Shown here one piece after another: positions 17,320-26,288 of a stretch of DNA of 64,000 nt; positions within the stretch are counted from its first letter, which is position 1, and each line of letters begins with the position of its first letter. The notes beneath the pieces were generated by a model that worked only from the letters and a program-made list of their open reading frames with translations, was not told where the DNA came from and did no database searches. A program made the translations under genes and the position numbers. Source of the DNA: Acidaminobacter sp. JC074 (GTDB lineage Bacteria; Bacillota; Clostridia; Peptostreptococcales; Acidaminobacteraceae); contig NZ_VANV01000018.1 in assembly GCF_022496765.1 (NCBI RefSeq), forward strand, positions 97,885 to 161,884, in the 5' to 3' direction.

Positions 17320-17922
17320 ATGAACAAAATACAGGTAATTGAAAAAATACAAGCACTCTTAAAAAGAAAGCGTGTACAAAATCTTTCTATCAGAGAGATT
17401 TCAAAAGAAGTGGGTATCTCTACAGGGTCATTTTATAATCTATTTCAAGATAAAGACGAACTCTTATTTGAAATAAGAAAACATGAAATCTGTCAAATGA
17501 GCGACTATATTGATCAAATTTTGGATAAAGAGAAAGACTATCTCTTTATTCCTGCCATTAGGCTATCTATCATGTTTGATCGTTTGGTAGAACAAGAACT
17601 CTTGTTTGAGACTATGTCAACTGCCAAAGAGAGCATGTCCATGAAAGAAGCTAAGATGGCTAATATCATATACTTCATTAAAATGGCATTTAAGGACTAC
17701 ACATCATCTTATAGCGAAGAAGACTATAAACACAGAGAGATCATGATTTCAGGTATGATCGAGTCAACCTTTCAAGCTTATATAGAAGGTTTTGATATCG
17801 ATCTAGATTATATGCAAGAACTCATCATCCAAACAGTATATAGAACCTTTGATGTACCGGAGGATAAAATAGACTACATACTCAATAATTATCGCAACTA
17901 TTTAAGAAAAGATGTCACCTAG
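17320..17922 (+). CDS. TetR/AcrR-family transcriptional regulator
   Basis: 200 aa. Helix-turn-helix at ~21-45 (LSIREISKEVGISTGSFYNLFQDKDEL), classic TetR pattern, followed by an all-helical ligand domain without a recognisable subfamily signature. The ATG at 17320 has no ribosome site; a -10 box ends 7 bases earlier, so the mRNA may be leaderless, or the gene may also be read through from the B3/B4 gene. The next gene, cardiolipin synthase, is convergent, so the likely target is unknown and may be the gene itself. Confidence 0.85.
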   Translation: MNKIQVIEKIQALLKRKRVQNLSIREISKEVGISTGSFYNLFQDKDELLFEIRKHEICQMSDYIDQILDKEKDYLFIPAIRLSIMFDRLVEQELLFETMSTAKESMSMKEAKMANIIYFIKMAFKDYTSSYSEEDYKHREIMISGMIESTFQAYIEGFDIDLDYMQELIIQTVYRTFDVPEDKIDYILNNYRNYLRKDVT

Positions 17923-17934
17923 ACATCTTTTTTA
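17907..17934. terminator. Bidirectional terminator between tetR and cls
   Basis: AAAAGATGTC-ACCTA-GACATCTTTT, a 10-bp stem with T runs on both strands. It contains the stop of the TetR gene and touches the stop of the convergent gene. Confidence 0.8.
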
Positions 17935-19458
17935 CATAAGCGGTGCAAACAATCTTAAAACTAGTGCACATAATATTTTAAACCAACCCACATTTTGCAG
18001 ATCTTCCATAGTAATCTCTACACTCTTATCCAAGGTATCTATATAATCCTCTTTTACATCTAAAACTGTCTTGGTGTTCATCATCCAAACACCACATTCA
18101 AAGTGAAGATACAAACTTCTGAAGTCCATATTGATGGTACCAACCACGGCATACATATCATCCACAACAAAGTTCTTACCATGCATGAAACCTGGTTCGT
18201 ACTCGAATATTTTAACACCATTCTTTAAAAGCACTTCGTAGTAGGATTGAGAAACCATATGCACATACCATTTATCTGGTATATGAGGTGTGATAATTCT
18301 TACATCAACACCTGACTTGCTGGCGTTACATAAGGCTGTGATCATTTCAGAAGAAATAATCAAGTATGGTGTTGTTATGTAAACATAATCCTTTGCCTTG
18401 TTGATCATATTGATATAGACATTTTCTCCAACAGATTCATTATCAAGTGGATTATCTGAATATGGTAATACGAAACCCTTTTCCGTAATAGTATCCTGCT
18501 TGACCTTAAACTGCGTGATATCTGTATCATCTCCAGAAAGGTAATCCCACAAGGTTAAAAACATCACAGTAAAAGACCATACAGCGTCACCTCTTAACTT
18601 GATGCCCATGTCCTTCCAGTGGCCAAGTCTTTCTATTTTGTTGATGTACTCATCCGCTATATTTAGACCACCAGTAAAGGCAACCAAGCCATCAATGACC
18701 AAAATCTTTCTGTGATCTCTTGTATTGTATTTAGAAGATATAATGGGTACCAGTGGATTGAAAACCTCACATTTGATACCATAAGATCGAATCTTTTTAT
18801 AGTACTTATGGGGTAACTTTAGAGAACAACCTAAATCATCATAGACAACTCTAACATCTACACCTTCTTTAACCTTTTCTTTTAGAATCTCTAATATAGA
18901 GTCCCACATGTAGCCCCTCTCAACTATGAAATACTCCATGAAAATGAATTTTTTAGCCTTCTTCAGCTCTATGATCATATCTTCATAGTTCTTCTCTCCT
19001 ATGGGATAATAGGTGGTGTCTGTGTTGACATACGACGGATAAGGTCCATAAGTTTCTAAGTAGTTCATCTGCTGGCTACCATATGGATCTATGTCTCTTG
19101 CAGCTTCTAGATGACTTGGATCTACTTCTAATAAGGACTTAGTCTTATTTTCTATGACCCCCATCTTTTCTTTTTCCTTCCTACTCAATTGGTTACCTGA
19201 AAAAGTGATGTAAAAAACACCACCGAAAATAGGCATAAGGGCTATAGGCAGCGCCCAAGCCAACTTGTAAGCAGGATTTGTATCATCATAAACAATTTTA
19301 AGTATTGCCAAGGTTGAAATTAAGAGATTAATTCCATAAAAAAGCTGAGAATAATCGCTTAAAAGCCATAGCATAGAAATCAAAAACATAAGTTGTGATA
19401 GAAATGCTGTTGCTAAGATGATGATTCTGTTAAAAAATATTTTTCTAATAAACTTCAT
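17932..19458 (-). CDS. cls: Cardiolipin synthase
   Basis: 508 aa. Two N-terminal membrane segments (residues ~5-60, PLDc_N region) precede two phospholipase D HKD motifs: H249xK251 in TRDHRKILVIDG and H426xK428 in FMHGKNFVVDD. It joins phosphatidylglycerol units into cardiolipin at the membrane. The ATG at 19458 is preceded by GGAGG with 5-base spacing, so I reject the in-frame start 10 codons upstream. It is convergent with the TetR gene and downstream of a chemoreceptor gene with ~50 bp between. Confidence 0.9.
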   Translation of the reverse strand: MKFIRKIFFNRIIILATAFLSQLMFLISMLWLLSDYSQLFYGINLLISTLAILKIVYDDTNPAYKLAWALPIALMPIFGGVFYITFSGNQLSRKEKEKMGVIENKTKSLLEVDPSHLEAARDIDPYGSQQMNYLETYGPYPSYVNTDTTYYPIGEKNYEDMIIELKKAKKFIFMEYFIVERGYMWDSILEILKEKVKEGVDVRVVYDDLGCSLKLPHKYYKKIRSYGIKCEVFNPLVPIISSKYNTRDHRKILVIDGLVAFTGGLNIADEYINKIERLGHWKDMGIKLRGDAVWSFTVMFLTLWDYLSGDDTDITQFKVKQDTITEKGFVLPYSDNPLDNESVGENVYINMINKAKDYVYITTPYLIISSEMITALCNASKSGVDVRIITPHIPDKWYVHMVSQSYYEVLLKNGVKIFEYEPGFMHGKNFVVDDMYAVVGTINMDFRSLYLHFECGVWMMNTKTVLDVKEDYIDTLDKSVEITMEDLQNVGWFKILCALVLRLFAPLM

Positions 19459-19510
19459 AGTGCCTCCGTAAAGTCTATTATACAACAAAAAACTCCCTGA
19501 CGGGAGTTAA

Positions 19511-21304
19511 TTAAATTTTAAATTTACTTATAGCATCAACCAGTTCATCAGATAACTCCTTACTCACATGAGCTGTCATAGACAGTTCTTGTATAGAAGC
19601 CATTTGCTCCTCAGTAGAGGCACTCGCCTGTTGAACACTTGATGAGTTGTCTTCAATTGATCTTGAAATCTCCTGAATTGAATGAACAATGTCATCCTTA
19701 TTGGCATTGATTTTAGCAGAAATTTCTCTTACAAGATCAATACGCTGATTCAGACTAGATAATGCCGATGACGTATCTTTAAAGATATCACTGGTCGCTT
19801 CAATAGAAGAGTTTTGGTCATCAAATATTTCTTGAATATCTGACATCATATTTACTGCTTGAACTGACTTGTTTTGGATATCACCAATTAATGTCTTAAT
19901 GTCTTCAGTTGCTGTACTGGTTTCTTCAGATAATTTTCTGATTTCTTCAGCAACTACTGCAAAACCTCTACCCGCTTCTCCAGCTCTAGCAGCTTCTATA
20001 GAAGCATTTAAAGCCAATAAATTGGTTTGAGATGATATTGCTTCTATGATCTCTGTGATTTGCTCTGCATCTGTTGCTGACTTATTAATTTCATTGGTCA
20101 TAACTGAAATTTCTTGAGCAGACTCATTAGACTTAGCAGTCTTTTCATTCAGTTCATCAATAATTTTTAAACCTTTAACACTCATCTCATTGGTTTCATG
20201 AGAATACTCTTGAACTGAATAGATTTGAGTTTCAGAATCCTGTATCTGGTCACCAAGATCATTTGTCTTTGTAACAACTACAACTGCTTCATCTGTTTGT
20301 TCTTGAGAGGTATCTGCAATCTGAGACATAGCCTCTGTAATTTCGTTCATGGCATAAGAAGACTGTTCTGTAACTTCAGCTAAACTTGTAGAAGAAGCTG
20401 AAACTGATTCAGATGCGTCTCTTACTCTTCTTAATAGGTCTCCTACATTGTCCTTTAGTTCATTTAAGGCTCTTGCAAGATCGCCAATTTCGTCACTTCT
20501 TGAAAGTGTTTTTTCTTGTATTTCTACAGTGAAATCACCTGTCGCGATTTGCTCCATCTCATTTCTGAACTTAGAAAGTGGACGAAGAACAATTTTATTA
20601 ACAATTACCAATATACCAAAGACAAGCGCTAAGATAAACCATCTTACCCATGACGTGTACTTATTGGCTATCTCCTGAACATTTTGTAATTGATCAATAT
20701 GTTCATTTAATAAAGTATTGATATGAACCTGGAAACCATCTAAATCATCTTGGATAAATCGTGCATCATCATTGATTAGTTTCATGCCTTCCATCATCAT
20801 TTGCTCTGACATATTTGCAGTTGCATTAGATGAATAGTCATTCATATCTGATGTAAGTTGCAAGTGATTTTCCTTCAATGCTAATAAATGATCGTATACT
20901 TCTTGGTACTCAGCTTCTTCATCTGGATTAAAATCATCTTTGGCCTCAGTTAGCATTACACCGGCATAACCAATAGCTTCATCATATTTAGCTGCAACTT
21001 CTGCTTCTAATTTCATCAAAGCTTGATGAGGATCAGGCGCATTGACATTATTTCCTCTATCATTAAACATGTTTGACATAGAAGCCAACATAAACATGTT
21101 TTCTTGTTTTAACTCTAAAACCTTGATATCTGATATAGCATTATTTAGTGGTATACTAGTATCTTTTACATCCTGTAATTCATTTGATACTATGCCTGTC
21201 TGAACTGATGTTGTTATCTCTAATGCTAACATACCAACAATAATTAGGGCAAATAAGATAAATACTCTTGCTCTTATACTTTTTACATTCGCTTTTCTTT
21301 TCAT
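19511..21304 (-). CDS. Methyl-accepting chemotaxis protein (four-helix-bundle type sensor)
   Basis: 597 aa. Transmembrane helix at ~15-35, a ~190-residue mostly helical periplasmic region resembling 4HB_MCP sensors, a second membrane helix at ~220-240, HAMP ([18 protein letters not shown] onward), and the cytoplasmic signalling hairpin with the highly conserved tip [31 protein letters not shown]. It passes a chemical signal to CheA/CheW. GAGGAGA lies 7 bases before the ATG at 21304; an upstream start 12 codons earlier lacks a ribosome site. No C-terminal CheB/CheR-tethering pentapeptide is seen; the chain ends DAISKFKI, like its neighbour's GKFKI. Confidence 0.9.
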   Translation of the reverse strand: MKRKANVKSIRARVFILFALIIVGMLALEITTSVQTGIVSNELQDVKDTSIPLNNAISDIKVLELKQENMFMLASMSNMFNDRGNNVNAPDPHQALMKLEAEVAAKYDEAIGYAGVMLTEAKDDFNPDEEAEYQEVYDHLLALKENHLQLTSDMNDYSSNATANMSEQMMMEGMKLINDDARFIQDDLDGFQVHINTLLNEHIDQLQNVQEIANKYTSWVRWFILALVFGILVIVNKIVLRPLSKFRNEMEQIATGDFTVEIQEKTLSRSDEIGDLARALNELKDNVGDLLRRVRDASESVSASSTSLAEVTEQSSYAMNEITEAMSQIADTSQEQTDEAVVVVTKTNDLGDQIQDSETQIYSVQEYSHETNEMSVKGLKIIDELNEKTAKSNESAQEISVMTNEINKSATDAEQITEIIEAISSQTNLLALNASIEAARAGEAGRGFAVVAEEIRKLSEETSTATEDIKTLIGDIQNKSVQAVNMMSDIQEIFDDQNSSIEATSDIFKDTSSALSSLNQRIDLVREISAKINANKDDIVHSIQEISRSIEDNSSSVQQASASTEEQMASIQELSMTAHVSKELSDELVDAISKFKI

Positions 21305-21471
21305 ATATTTTCTCCTCATAAATATTTTATACCACATCATTCTTGATTTAAAATAAAGAATTTATAAAAAAATATTAAAATATTGAATAATAAAATTTTA
21401 TTTACATATACTGGTTAAAAATAGGCTTTGCATCCATATGAAAGCATACTTACTTCTTAAATGATTCATAC

Positions 21472-21508
21472 AAATAAAATAGCATAACAGTTAATTCTGT
21501 TACGCTAT
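21472..21508 (-). terminator. Intrinsic terminator of the Cache chemoreceptor gene
   Basis: 12-bp stem (ATAGCGTAACAG / CTGTTATGCTAT on the minus strand, one G-T pair), AATTAA loop and a T-rich tail, 15 bp after the stop at 21523. Confidence 0.75.
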
Positions 21509-21522
21509 CATTAAATATAATC

Positions 21523-23502
21523 TTAAATTTTAAACTTACCAATTTCTAATTGTAAATCATCTGCCATTTGGTTCAGAATTTCTGCAGACTTAGCCACTTC
21601 AGACATAGAAACAGATTGTTCTTCAACAGAAGCTGTTACTTCTTCTGAAGCTGCAGCAGATTCCTCTGATACTGCAGAAATCTTTTCTATTGCCGAAACC
21701 ATTTCTTCTTTATCTTGGTTGACAGCTTGAATAAAGTTAACCAACTCATCGATAATGGATGTGATTTTTTCTGTAGAGTGATGAATCTTATCAAATACTT
21801 GGTCTACAGAGACAACAGCAGTTTCCTGGTCTTTTGTTACCTTAAGCACTTCATTCATAGCTTCTGAAGTATTATGGCTTTCTGTTTGAAGGTCTTTAAC
21901 AATGATTCTAATGTTATCAGCCGCCATAGAAGAGCCTTCTGCTAGCTTTCTTATTTCTTCTGCAACAACAGCAAATCCTCTACCGTGTTCACCGGCTCTA
22001 GCAGCCTCTATAGAAGCATTAAGGGCAAGCAGGTTTGTTTGATCAGCAATACTAGTGATAGTTTCTAAGATAACACCAATTTCACCAGTCTTAGATTCTA
22101 ACATTCTAATTGCTGTATCTATCTTTGAAATAGACTCTGCATTTTCAGTTGATTGACTCTTTAATGTGCTCATAACAGTTAAACCATCTTTATTGGCTTC
22201 TTTAACTTCATCAGCTGCACCTGCCATGATTTCACTGTCTTTATTTAATACCTGTAATTTTTCAGAAAGGCCTACCATAAGAGTTGCTGAATGTTCAGCC
22301 TCTCCAGCCTGTTCACTCGCACCTAATGCAATTTCATCTACAGTACGAGCGATTTCTTCACTTGAAGCACTGACTTCTTCAGAACTTGCTGCAAGGTCTT
22401 GTGCCGACATAGAAACCTGCTCAGATACATGTTTACTTGCCTTAAGCATTTCAGAAAAATGATCCAACATGATATTAAAACTCTTGGCAATCGATCCAAT
22501 TTCATCTTCTGTTAGAACGTCAGCTCTTACAGTTAAGTCACCTTCTTGCACTATCAAAATTGAAGATTCTAATGCTTTAATCGGCTTAATCAGATTTCTA
22601 CCTAATAATATAGCTACAAAAACAGAAATCAAAACACCAACGCCTAATATAATATAAGATATGGCTCTAATAGGTCCTAATAAAACATTTACTTCAGACT
22701 GATTCATCGTTACAATAACAGTCCAGTCTAAGTACTCAATTTTTTTATAGACTGCAAATTTCTTTACACCTTCATATTTATATTCCACAATGCCTTCAGA
22801 TTCTTTAGCCAAAGCTTCTTCAATCTCTTTTACTGGAAGATGCTGACCTATTAAGTCCGCATTATTATGCGTCATAATGATATTTTCACTATCTAATAAT
22901 ACAGGATAGCCTTCCTCACCTACCTTGATTTCTGAGAATGATTCTGAGAACACACCAAGATCAACGTCCATACCCATGACACCAATAAAGTTACCACCTA
23001 AATCATAAACTGGCTTAGAAATGGAGAATGTCACTTGACCTGTACCTAAATCTACATATGGTGCAGTATAATAAATATCATCTTTTTCTTTAGCTCCGAT
23101 ATACCAATCTCTAGTTCTTGCATCGAAGTCATCAGGTAAATCAAAGTCAATTGGAGATATTAAGTCACCTTTTTCAGTACCAATGTATAAGAGCTGTACT
23201 TCAGGGTGATCTTCTAAATATGTCCTAAACTCTTTTTTAATCCATATTGCTGCACTGGTATCAACTGATATCAACTTAACCTTATCACTTTCAGAGTAAA
23301 TTGATACTGCTGTTTCAAGTGCTTCTAAATGATTTTCAATACCATATTCAATGGTCTTTACAATTTCTAAATTTGAACTCTCGTAGCCATACTTTACAAC
23401 ACCACTTGTTAACTTATTATTCATAACAGTTAAGAATAATAAAGGCAAGGTACTGATGGCCAATAAAATAACAATTAACTTAAACTTTAAACTCTTCTTC
23501 AT
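21523..23502 (-). CDS. Methyl-accepting chemotaxis protein with Cache sensor, riboswitch controlled
   Basis: 659 aa. Membrane helix 7-26, double-Cache extracellular domain ~35-270 ([40 protein letters not shown] are typical dCache strands), second membrane helix ~278-300, HAMP 300-355 and MCP signalling domain with tip [31 protein letters not shown]. dCache domains commonly bind amino acids or small acids. AGGAGG precedes the ATG. The 5' leader contains a c-di-GMP-I aptamer followed by a terminator, so high c-di-GMP should alter its transcription, a direct link from second messenger to taxis. Confidence 0.92.
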   Translation of the reverse strand: MKKSLKFKLIVILLAISTLPLLFLTVMNNKLTSGVVKYGYESSNLEIVKTIEYGIENHLEALETAVSIYSESDKVKLISVDTSAAIWIKKEFRTYLEDHPEVQLLYIGTEKGDLISPIDFDLPDDFDARTRDWYIGAKEKDDIYYTAPYVDLGTGQVTFSISKPVYDLGGNFIGVMGMDVDLGVFSESFSEIKVGEEGYPVLLDSENIIMTHNNADLIGQHLPVKEIEEALAKESEGIVEYKYEGVKKFAVYKKIEYLDWTVIVTMNQSEVNVLLGPIRAISYIILGVGVLISVFVAILLGRNLIKPIKALESSILIVQEGDLTVRADVLTEDEIGSIAKSFNIMLDHFSEMLKASKHVSEQVSMSAQDLAASSEEVSASSEEIARTVDEIALGASEQAGEAEHSATLMVGLSEKLQVLNKDSEIMAGAADEVKEANKDGLTVMSTLKSQSTENAESISKIDTAIRMLESKTGEIGVILETITSIADQTNLLALNASIEAARAGEHGRGFAVVAEEIRKLAEGSSMAADNIRIIVKDLQTESHNTSEAMNEVLKVTKDQETAVVSVDQVFDKIHHSTEKITSIIDELVNFIQAVNQDKEEMVSAIEKISAVSEESAAASEEVTASVEEQSVSMSEVAKSAEILNQMADDLQLEIGKFKI

Positions 23503-23540
23503 CGTTCCTCCTTATATTACGAGTGAGGAGTATTCAATCA

Positions 23541-23564
23541 CAAAAAATACGCCCTAGGCGCGTT
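23541..23564 (-). terminator. Expression-platform terminator of the c-di-GMP riboswitch
   Basis: Immediately after the aptamer the minus strand reads ACGC(G)CC..GGGCGT, then TTTTTT. It would stop transcription ~40 bp before the chemoreceptor ATG. Confidence 0.75.
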
Positions 23565-23640
23565 GGCAGCCTGGCAATCGTAGATAATCCTTAGACCCAT
23601 GGCTTTGCGTCCTAATCTTTCAATTAGTTTGCCTCAAATT
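23565..23640 (-). promoter_or_regulatory. c-di-GMP-I (GEMM) riboswitch aptamer
   Basis: Minus strand carries the GEMM-I core in order: GGCAAAC near the 5' side, GAAAG, then GGACGCAAAGCCATGGGTCT, and a closing GCCAGGCTGCC arm. These are the near-invariant bases of the class I cyclic di-GMP aptamer. It lies in the leader of the Cache chemoreceptor gene, upstream of an intrinsic terminator, so it probably acts on transcription. Confidence 0.92.
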
Positions 23641-23670
23641 CTAGTATATTTTCACTCAATTTACTACAGA

Positions 23671-23699
23671 ATTATATAAATCTAAATTACATTATGCAA
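23671..23699 (-). promoter_or_regulatory. Promoter of the riboswitch-chemoreceptor transcript
   Basis: Minus strand TTGCAT (23699-23694), 17-bp spacer, TATAAT (23676-23671), placing the start ~30 bp before the aptamer. Confidence 0.7.
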
Positions 23700-23756
23700 G
23701 TTAAATAAATGTAACATATAAAAAATTTGTTACTTTTACACAAGAAAGCCCTACTT

Positions 23757-25628
23757 TTAGACCATTTTATACACTCTCGCTTCATAAGGTTTATATAAAA
23801 CATTCGAGGTCTCATATGAGGATAAGAGCATAATGTATTTTTTCATGGACAAACCAATATCTTTTGTTTTTTCCTCTAAATTGATGATGATCAAGTAAAC
23901 ATCTTTTCCCAACCTTCTTTCATATATCATGACACCCTTGTCATTTGCCTTATAAGGCACTGTCTTACCATATATCAATGTTTTGTGTTCTTTTCTAAAC
24001 TGAATCATATTTTTATAGAAACTTAAAACTGAATCTTTTCTTAAAAGTTGATCTTCTACATTCACTTCCATATAGTCATCACTGTTTTTAATCCAAGGTG
24101 TGTGAATAGAAAATCCAGCGTTCTTTTCAGAAGACCAGGAGACTGGTAAACGTGCATTGTCTCTTGAAGCTTCATTTAACAGATCTATTACCGCCTCTTC
24201 AGATAAATCAGTTTCTCTAAGCTCATGATATTTATTGATACTTTCTATATCCCTAAACTGACTGATATGTTTAAAGTCAGGATTATTCATACCAATCTCT
24301 TGCCCCTGATAGATAAAAGGCGTACCTCTCATAGTAAGACTCAATAAGCCTAGCATCTTAGCAAGAGCAGCTTTATGTTTCTGATCTTTTAAAAGTTTCC
24401 CAAGCATTCTAGGGGTATCATGATTGTTCATGAAAAGTGTGTTCCAATATGGAGAACCTAGTTCTTGGTACTTAAACAAGGTATGTTTTAAATATTCTAT
24501 ATCATAAGGCTTTTGTTGCCATTTATCTCGTCCATGACTGTAAAGATGATCAAAATTGAAGATCATATTTAACTCATCTCTATTATCATGTGTAAAATAC
24601 TTCATAAGTTCTATGCCGATACCAGGACATTCACCTACAGTCATGATATCTTTATCTTTAAAGGAAGCTCTATTAAGTTCTTGTAAGAAATCATGAACAC
24701 GTGGTCCATACATATAGTGTTCAATACCAGTTAGGTTTGTCATCTTACCTAGACTTTCGTTGCCATCTGGTAGGCCTGTTTCTTTACTGATAAAATTAAT
24801 GACGTCCAGTCTAAAACCATCTATACCCTTGTCTAACCACCAGTTAACCATCTGAAAGAGATCGTTTCTTACATCAGGATTGTCCCAGTTTAAATCTGGT
24901 TGCTTCTTTGAAAAAACATGTAGGTAGTAAGCTTCTCTGGATTCATCATATGTCCAAGCAGAACCACCGAACATAGACTGCCAATTGTTAGGCTTGTCTC
25001 TACATATATAATAATCTTGATAGATTTCATCATTGAGTCTAGAAAGTTTGAACCATTCATGTTCATCACTGGTATGATTGATCACAAGGTCCATAATCAG
25101 TTTCATACCCTTATTATGAACTTCTTCTAGAAGCAAATCAAAATCAGCCATTGTACCAAAATCGGATAGAATTTTCTTGTAGTTTCTTATGTCGTAGCCA
25201 TTATCATCATTTGGGGAATCGTAAATGGGACTTAGCCAAATAACATCTACACCCAAGTCCTTAAGATACTCAAGCTTTTCTATGATACCCTTGATATCAC
25301 CAATTCCATCACCATCACCATCTTTAAAGGACCTTGGATAAATCTGATAAACAACAGCTTCCTTCCACCAAATCTTTTTAAGCTTTCCTGTTGTATGATC
25401 GATACTTTCATCGTGATAATGATTCATCTTGTGACAAAGTGTTTCAAGTATGCTTGTATCCAGTCCCGGTATCCTAGCCAAAGACTTTAACTTCATCTGT
25501 TGGATGACTGGGTTGAATATCAAGTCATAATGATTGGCAATCTGCATCTCATTTAAGAGTGAAAAGAATAAGTCCTTGCCTATAGGATTATTCAGTACGT
25601 CCTTTATTTTACTATTTAAACCAAACAT
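23757..25628 (-). CDS. GH13 alpha-glucosidase (oligo-1,6-glucosidase-like) with N-terminal extension
   Basis: 623 aa. After a ~88-residue helical extension of unknown role, the GH13 barrel starts at WWKEAVVYQIYPRSF. Catalytic residues are D275 (GFRLDVINF), E333 (TVGECPG) and D404 (NNHDTPR); region I is DLVINHTSDEH. The GDGDGIGDIKG calcium loop and the overall pattern point to the GH13 oligo-1,6-glucosidase/trehalose-6-phosphate hydrolase group, cytosolic, acting on short alpha-glucosides. The ATG at 25628 is chosen because AGGAGGG lies 5 bases before it. That ribosome site can pair with an upstream AAGCCTTCCT. It follows the AIM24-like gene by 63 bp. Confidence 0.88.
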   Translation of the reverse strand: MFGLNSKIKDVLNNPIGKDLFFSLLNEMQIANHYDLIFNPVIQQMKLKSLARIPGLDTSILETLCHKMNHYHDESIDHTTGKLKKIWWKEAVVYQIYPRSFKDGDGDGIGDIKGIIEKLEYLKDLGVDVIWLSPIYDSPNDDNGYDIRNYKKILSDFGTMADFDLLLEEVHNKGMKLIMDLVINHTSDEHEWFKLSRLNDEIYQDYYICRDKPNNWQSMFGGSAWTYDESREAYYLHVFSKKQPDLNWDNPDVRNDLFQMVNWWLDKGIDGFRLDVINFISKETGLPDGNESLGKMTNLTGIEHYMYGPRVHDFLQELNRASFKDKDIMTVGECPGIGIELMKYFTHDNRDELNMIFNFDHLYSHGRDKWQQKPYDIEYLKHTLFKYQELGSPYWNTLFMNNHDTPRMLGKLLKDQKHKAALAKMLGLLSLTMRGTPFIYQGQEIGMNNPDFKHISQFRDIESINKYHELRETDLSEEAVIDLLNEASRDNARLPVSWSSEKNAGFSIHTPWIKNSDDYMEVNVEDQLLRKDSVLSFYKNMIQFRKEHKTLIYGKTVPYKANDKGVMIYERRLGKDVYLIIINLEEKTKDIGLSMKKYIMLLSSYETSNVLYKPYEARVYKMV

Positions 25629-25665
25629 AAGCCCTCCTAAGAATATTGTACCCAAAGGAAGGCTT
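25629..25665 (-). promoter_or_regulatory. Hairpin sequestering the GH13 ribosome binding site
   Basis: On the minus strand AAGCCTTCCT and AGGAGGGCTT can form a 10-bp stem (one T-G pair) with a 17-base loop. The second arm contains the Shine-Dalgarno sequence and ends directly at the ATG. It lacks a T tail on this strand, so it looks translational, not a terminator. Confidence 0.5.
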
Positions 25666-25691
25666 TTATAAAACACTTATTTATGATGCAA

Positions 25692-26222
25692 CTATATTTT
25701 ATGACTGGACAACCAAATATGGCCTGGACCTTCAAGCACAATGGACTTAAAATCCTCACCTTGAATCTTTATAGAGTCTGTCATGGCCATCAAGGCATCT
25801 TTGTCTATGCTAAGCCTAATATCAGCCTCCACTTGCTTGATTTGGATTTCTCCTAAACTATATAGGAATATTGAAGAGTCTTTAACATGAATCAAATCAT
25901 GGTCGGTTTCCATATCGTGGCTAGAACAAAGAACTCTATTAGGATCTACGAGATAAGACCTTTTATTATCAAGTTTTCTAATCTCATTACACAAATGAAC
26001 AGAAAAAATCATTTGACGGGTCCTGTCAAAAGTGTTCTTGAACTCAGTAAACTGAGTAGAATCCTTTTTTATGATGCTGTCCAAAAGTTCATGATAATCG
26101 GCATGAATTTTTATGCCCTTGTCTTTTGTGACGACTGATTTTATATCACCGAAAACCTTCTCGTTCTTTAATAAATTCACTTCTAGGTATTGCACTTCAT
26201 TACCATGTATTTTATAATCCAT
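25692..26222 (-). CDS. AIM24-like (DUF124) protein, short form
   Basis: 176 aa. The start (YKIHGNEVQYLEVNLLKNEKVFGD) and the end (VLEGPGHIWLSSHK) resemble the first and last strands of AIM24/DUF124 beta-barrel proteins (xITGNxxQxLEVxL..GExVxAE... and GPGxVxLQS). The family is usually ~220-260 aa, and the glycine-rich middle is poorly conserved here, so this is a short or diverged member. The bacterial function is unknown. AGGAGG precedes the ATG, and that site lies in a small inverted repeat. It is located between the GGDEF/EAL gene and the GH13 gene on the same strand. Confidence 0.55.
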   Translation of the reverse strand: MDYKIHGNEVQYLEVNLLKNEKVFGDIKSVVTKDKGIKIHADYHELLDSIIKKDSTQFTEFKNTFDRTRQMIFSVHLCNEIRKLDNKRSYLVDPNRVLCSSHDMETDHDLIHVKDSSIFLYSLGEIQIKQVEADIRLSIDKDALMAMTDSIKIQGEDFKSIVLEGPGHIWLSSHKI

Positions 26223-26228
26223 AAGCCC

Positions 26229-26249
26229 CTCCTATATCAAGAATAGGAG
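26229..26249 (-). promoter_or_regulatory. Hairpin over the ribosome site of the AIM24-like gene
   Basis: Minus strand CTCCTAT-TCTTGAT-ATAGGAG: a perfect 7-bp stem whose second arm contains the AGGAG ribosome site, 7 bases before the ATG. It resembles the arrangement at the next gene (25629-25665). Confidence 0.45.
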
Positions 26250-26288
26250 AAGATATGCCTTTCTTCAATAAACCAGTGGTCACTTATT

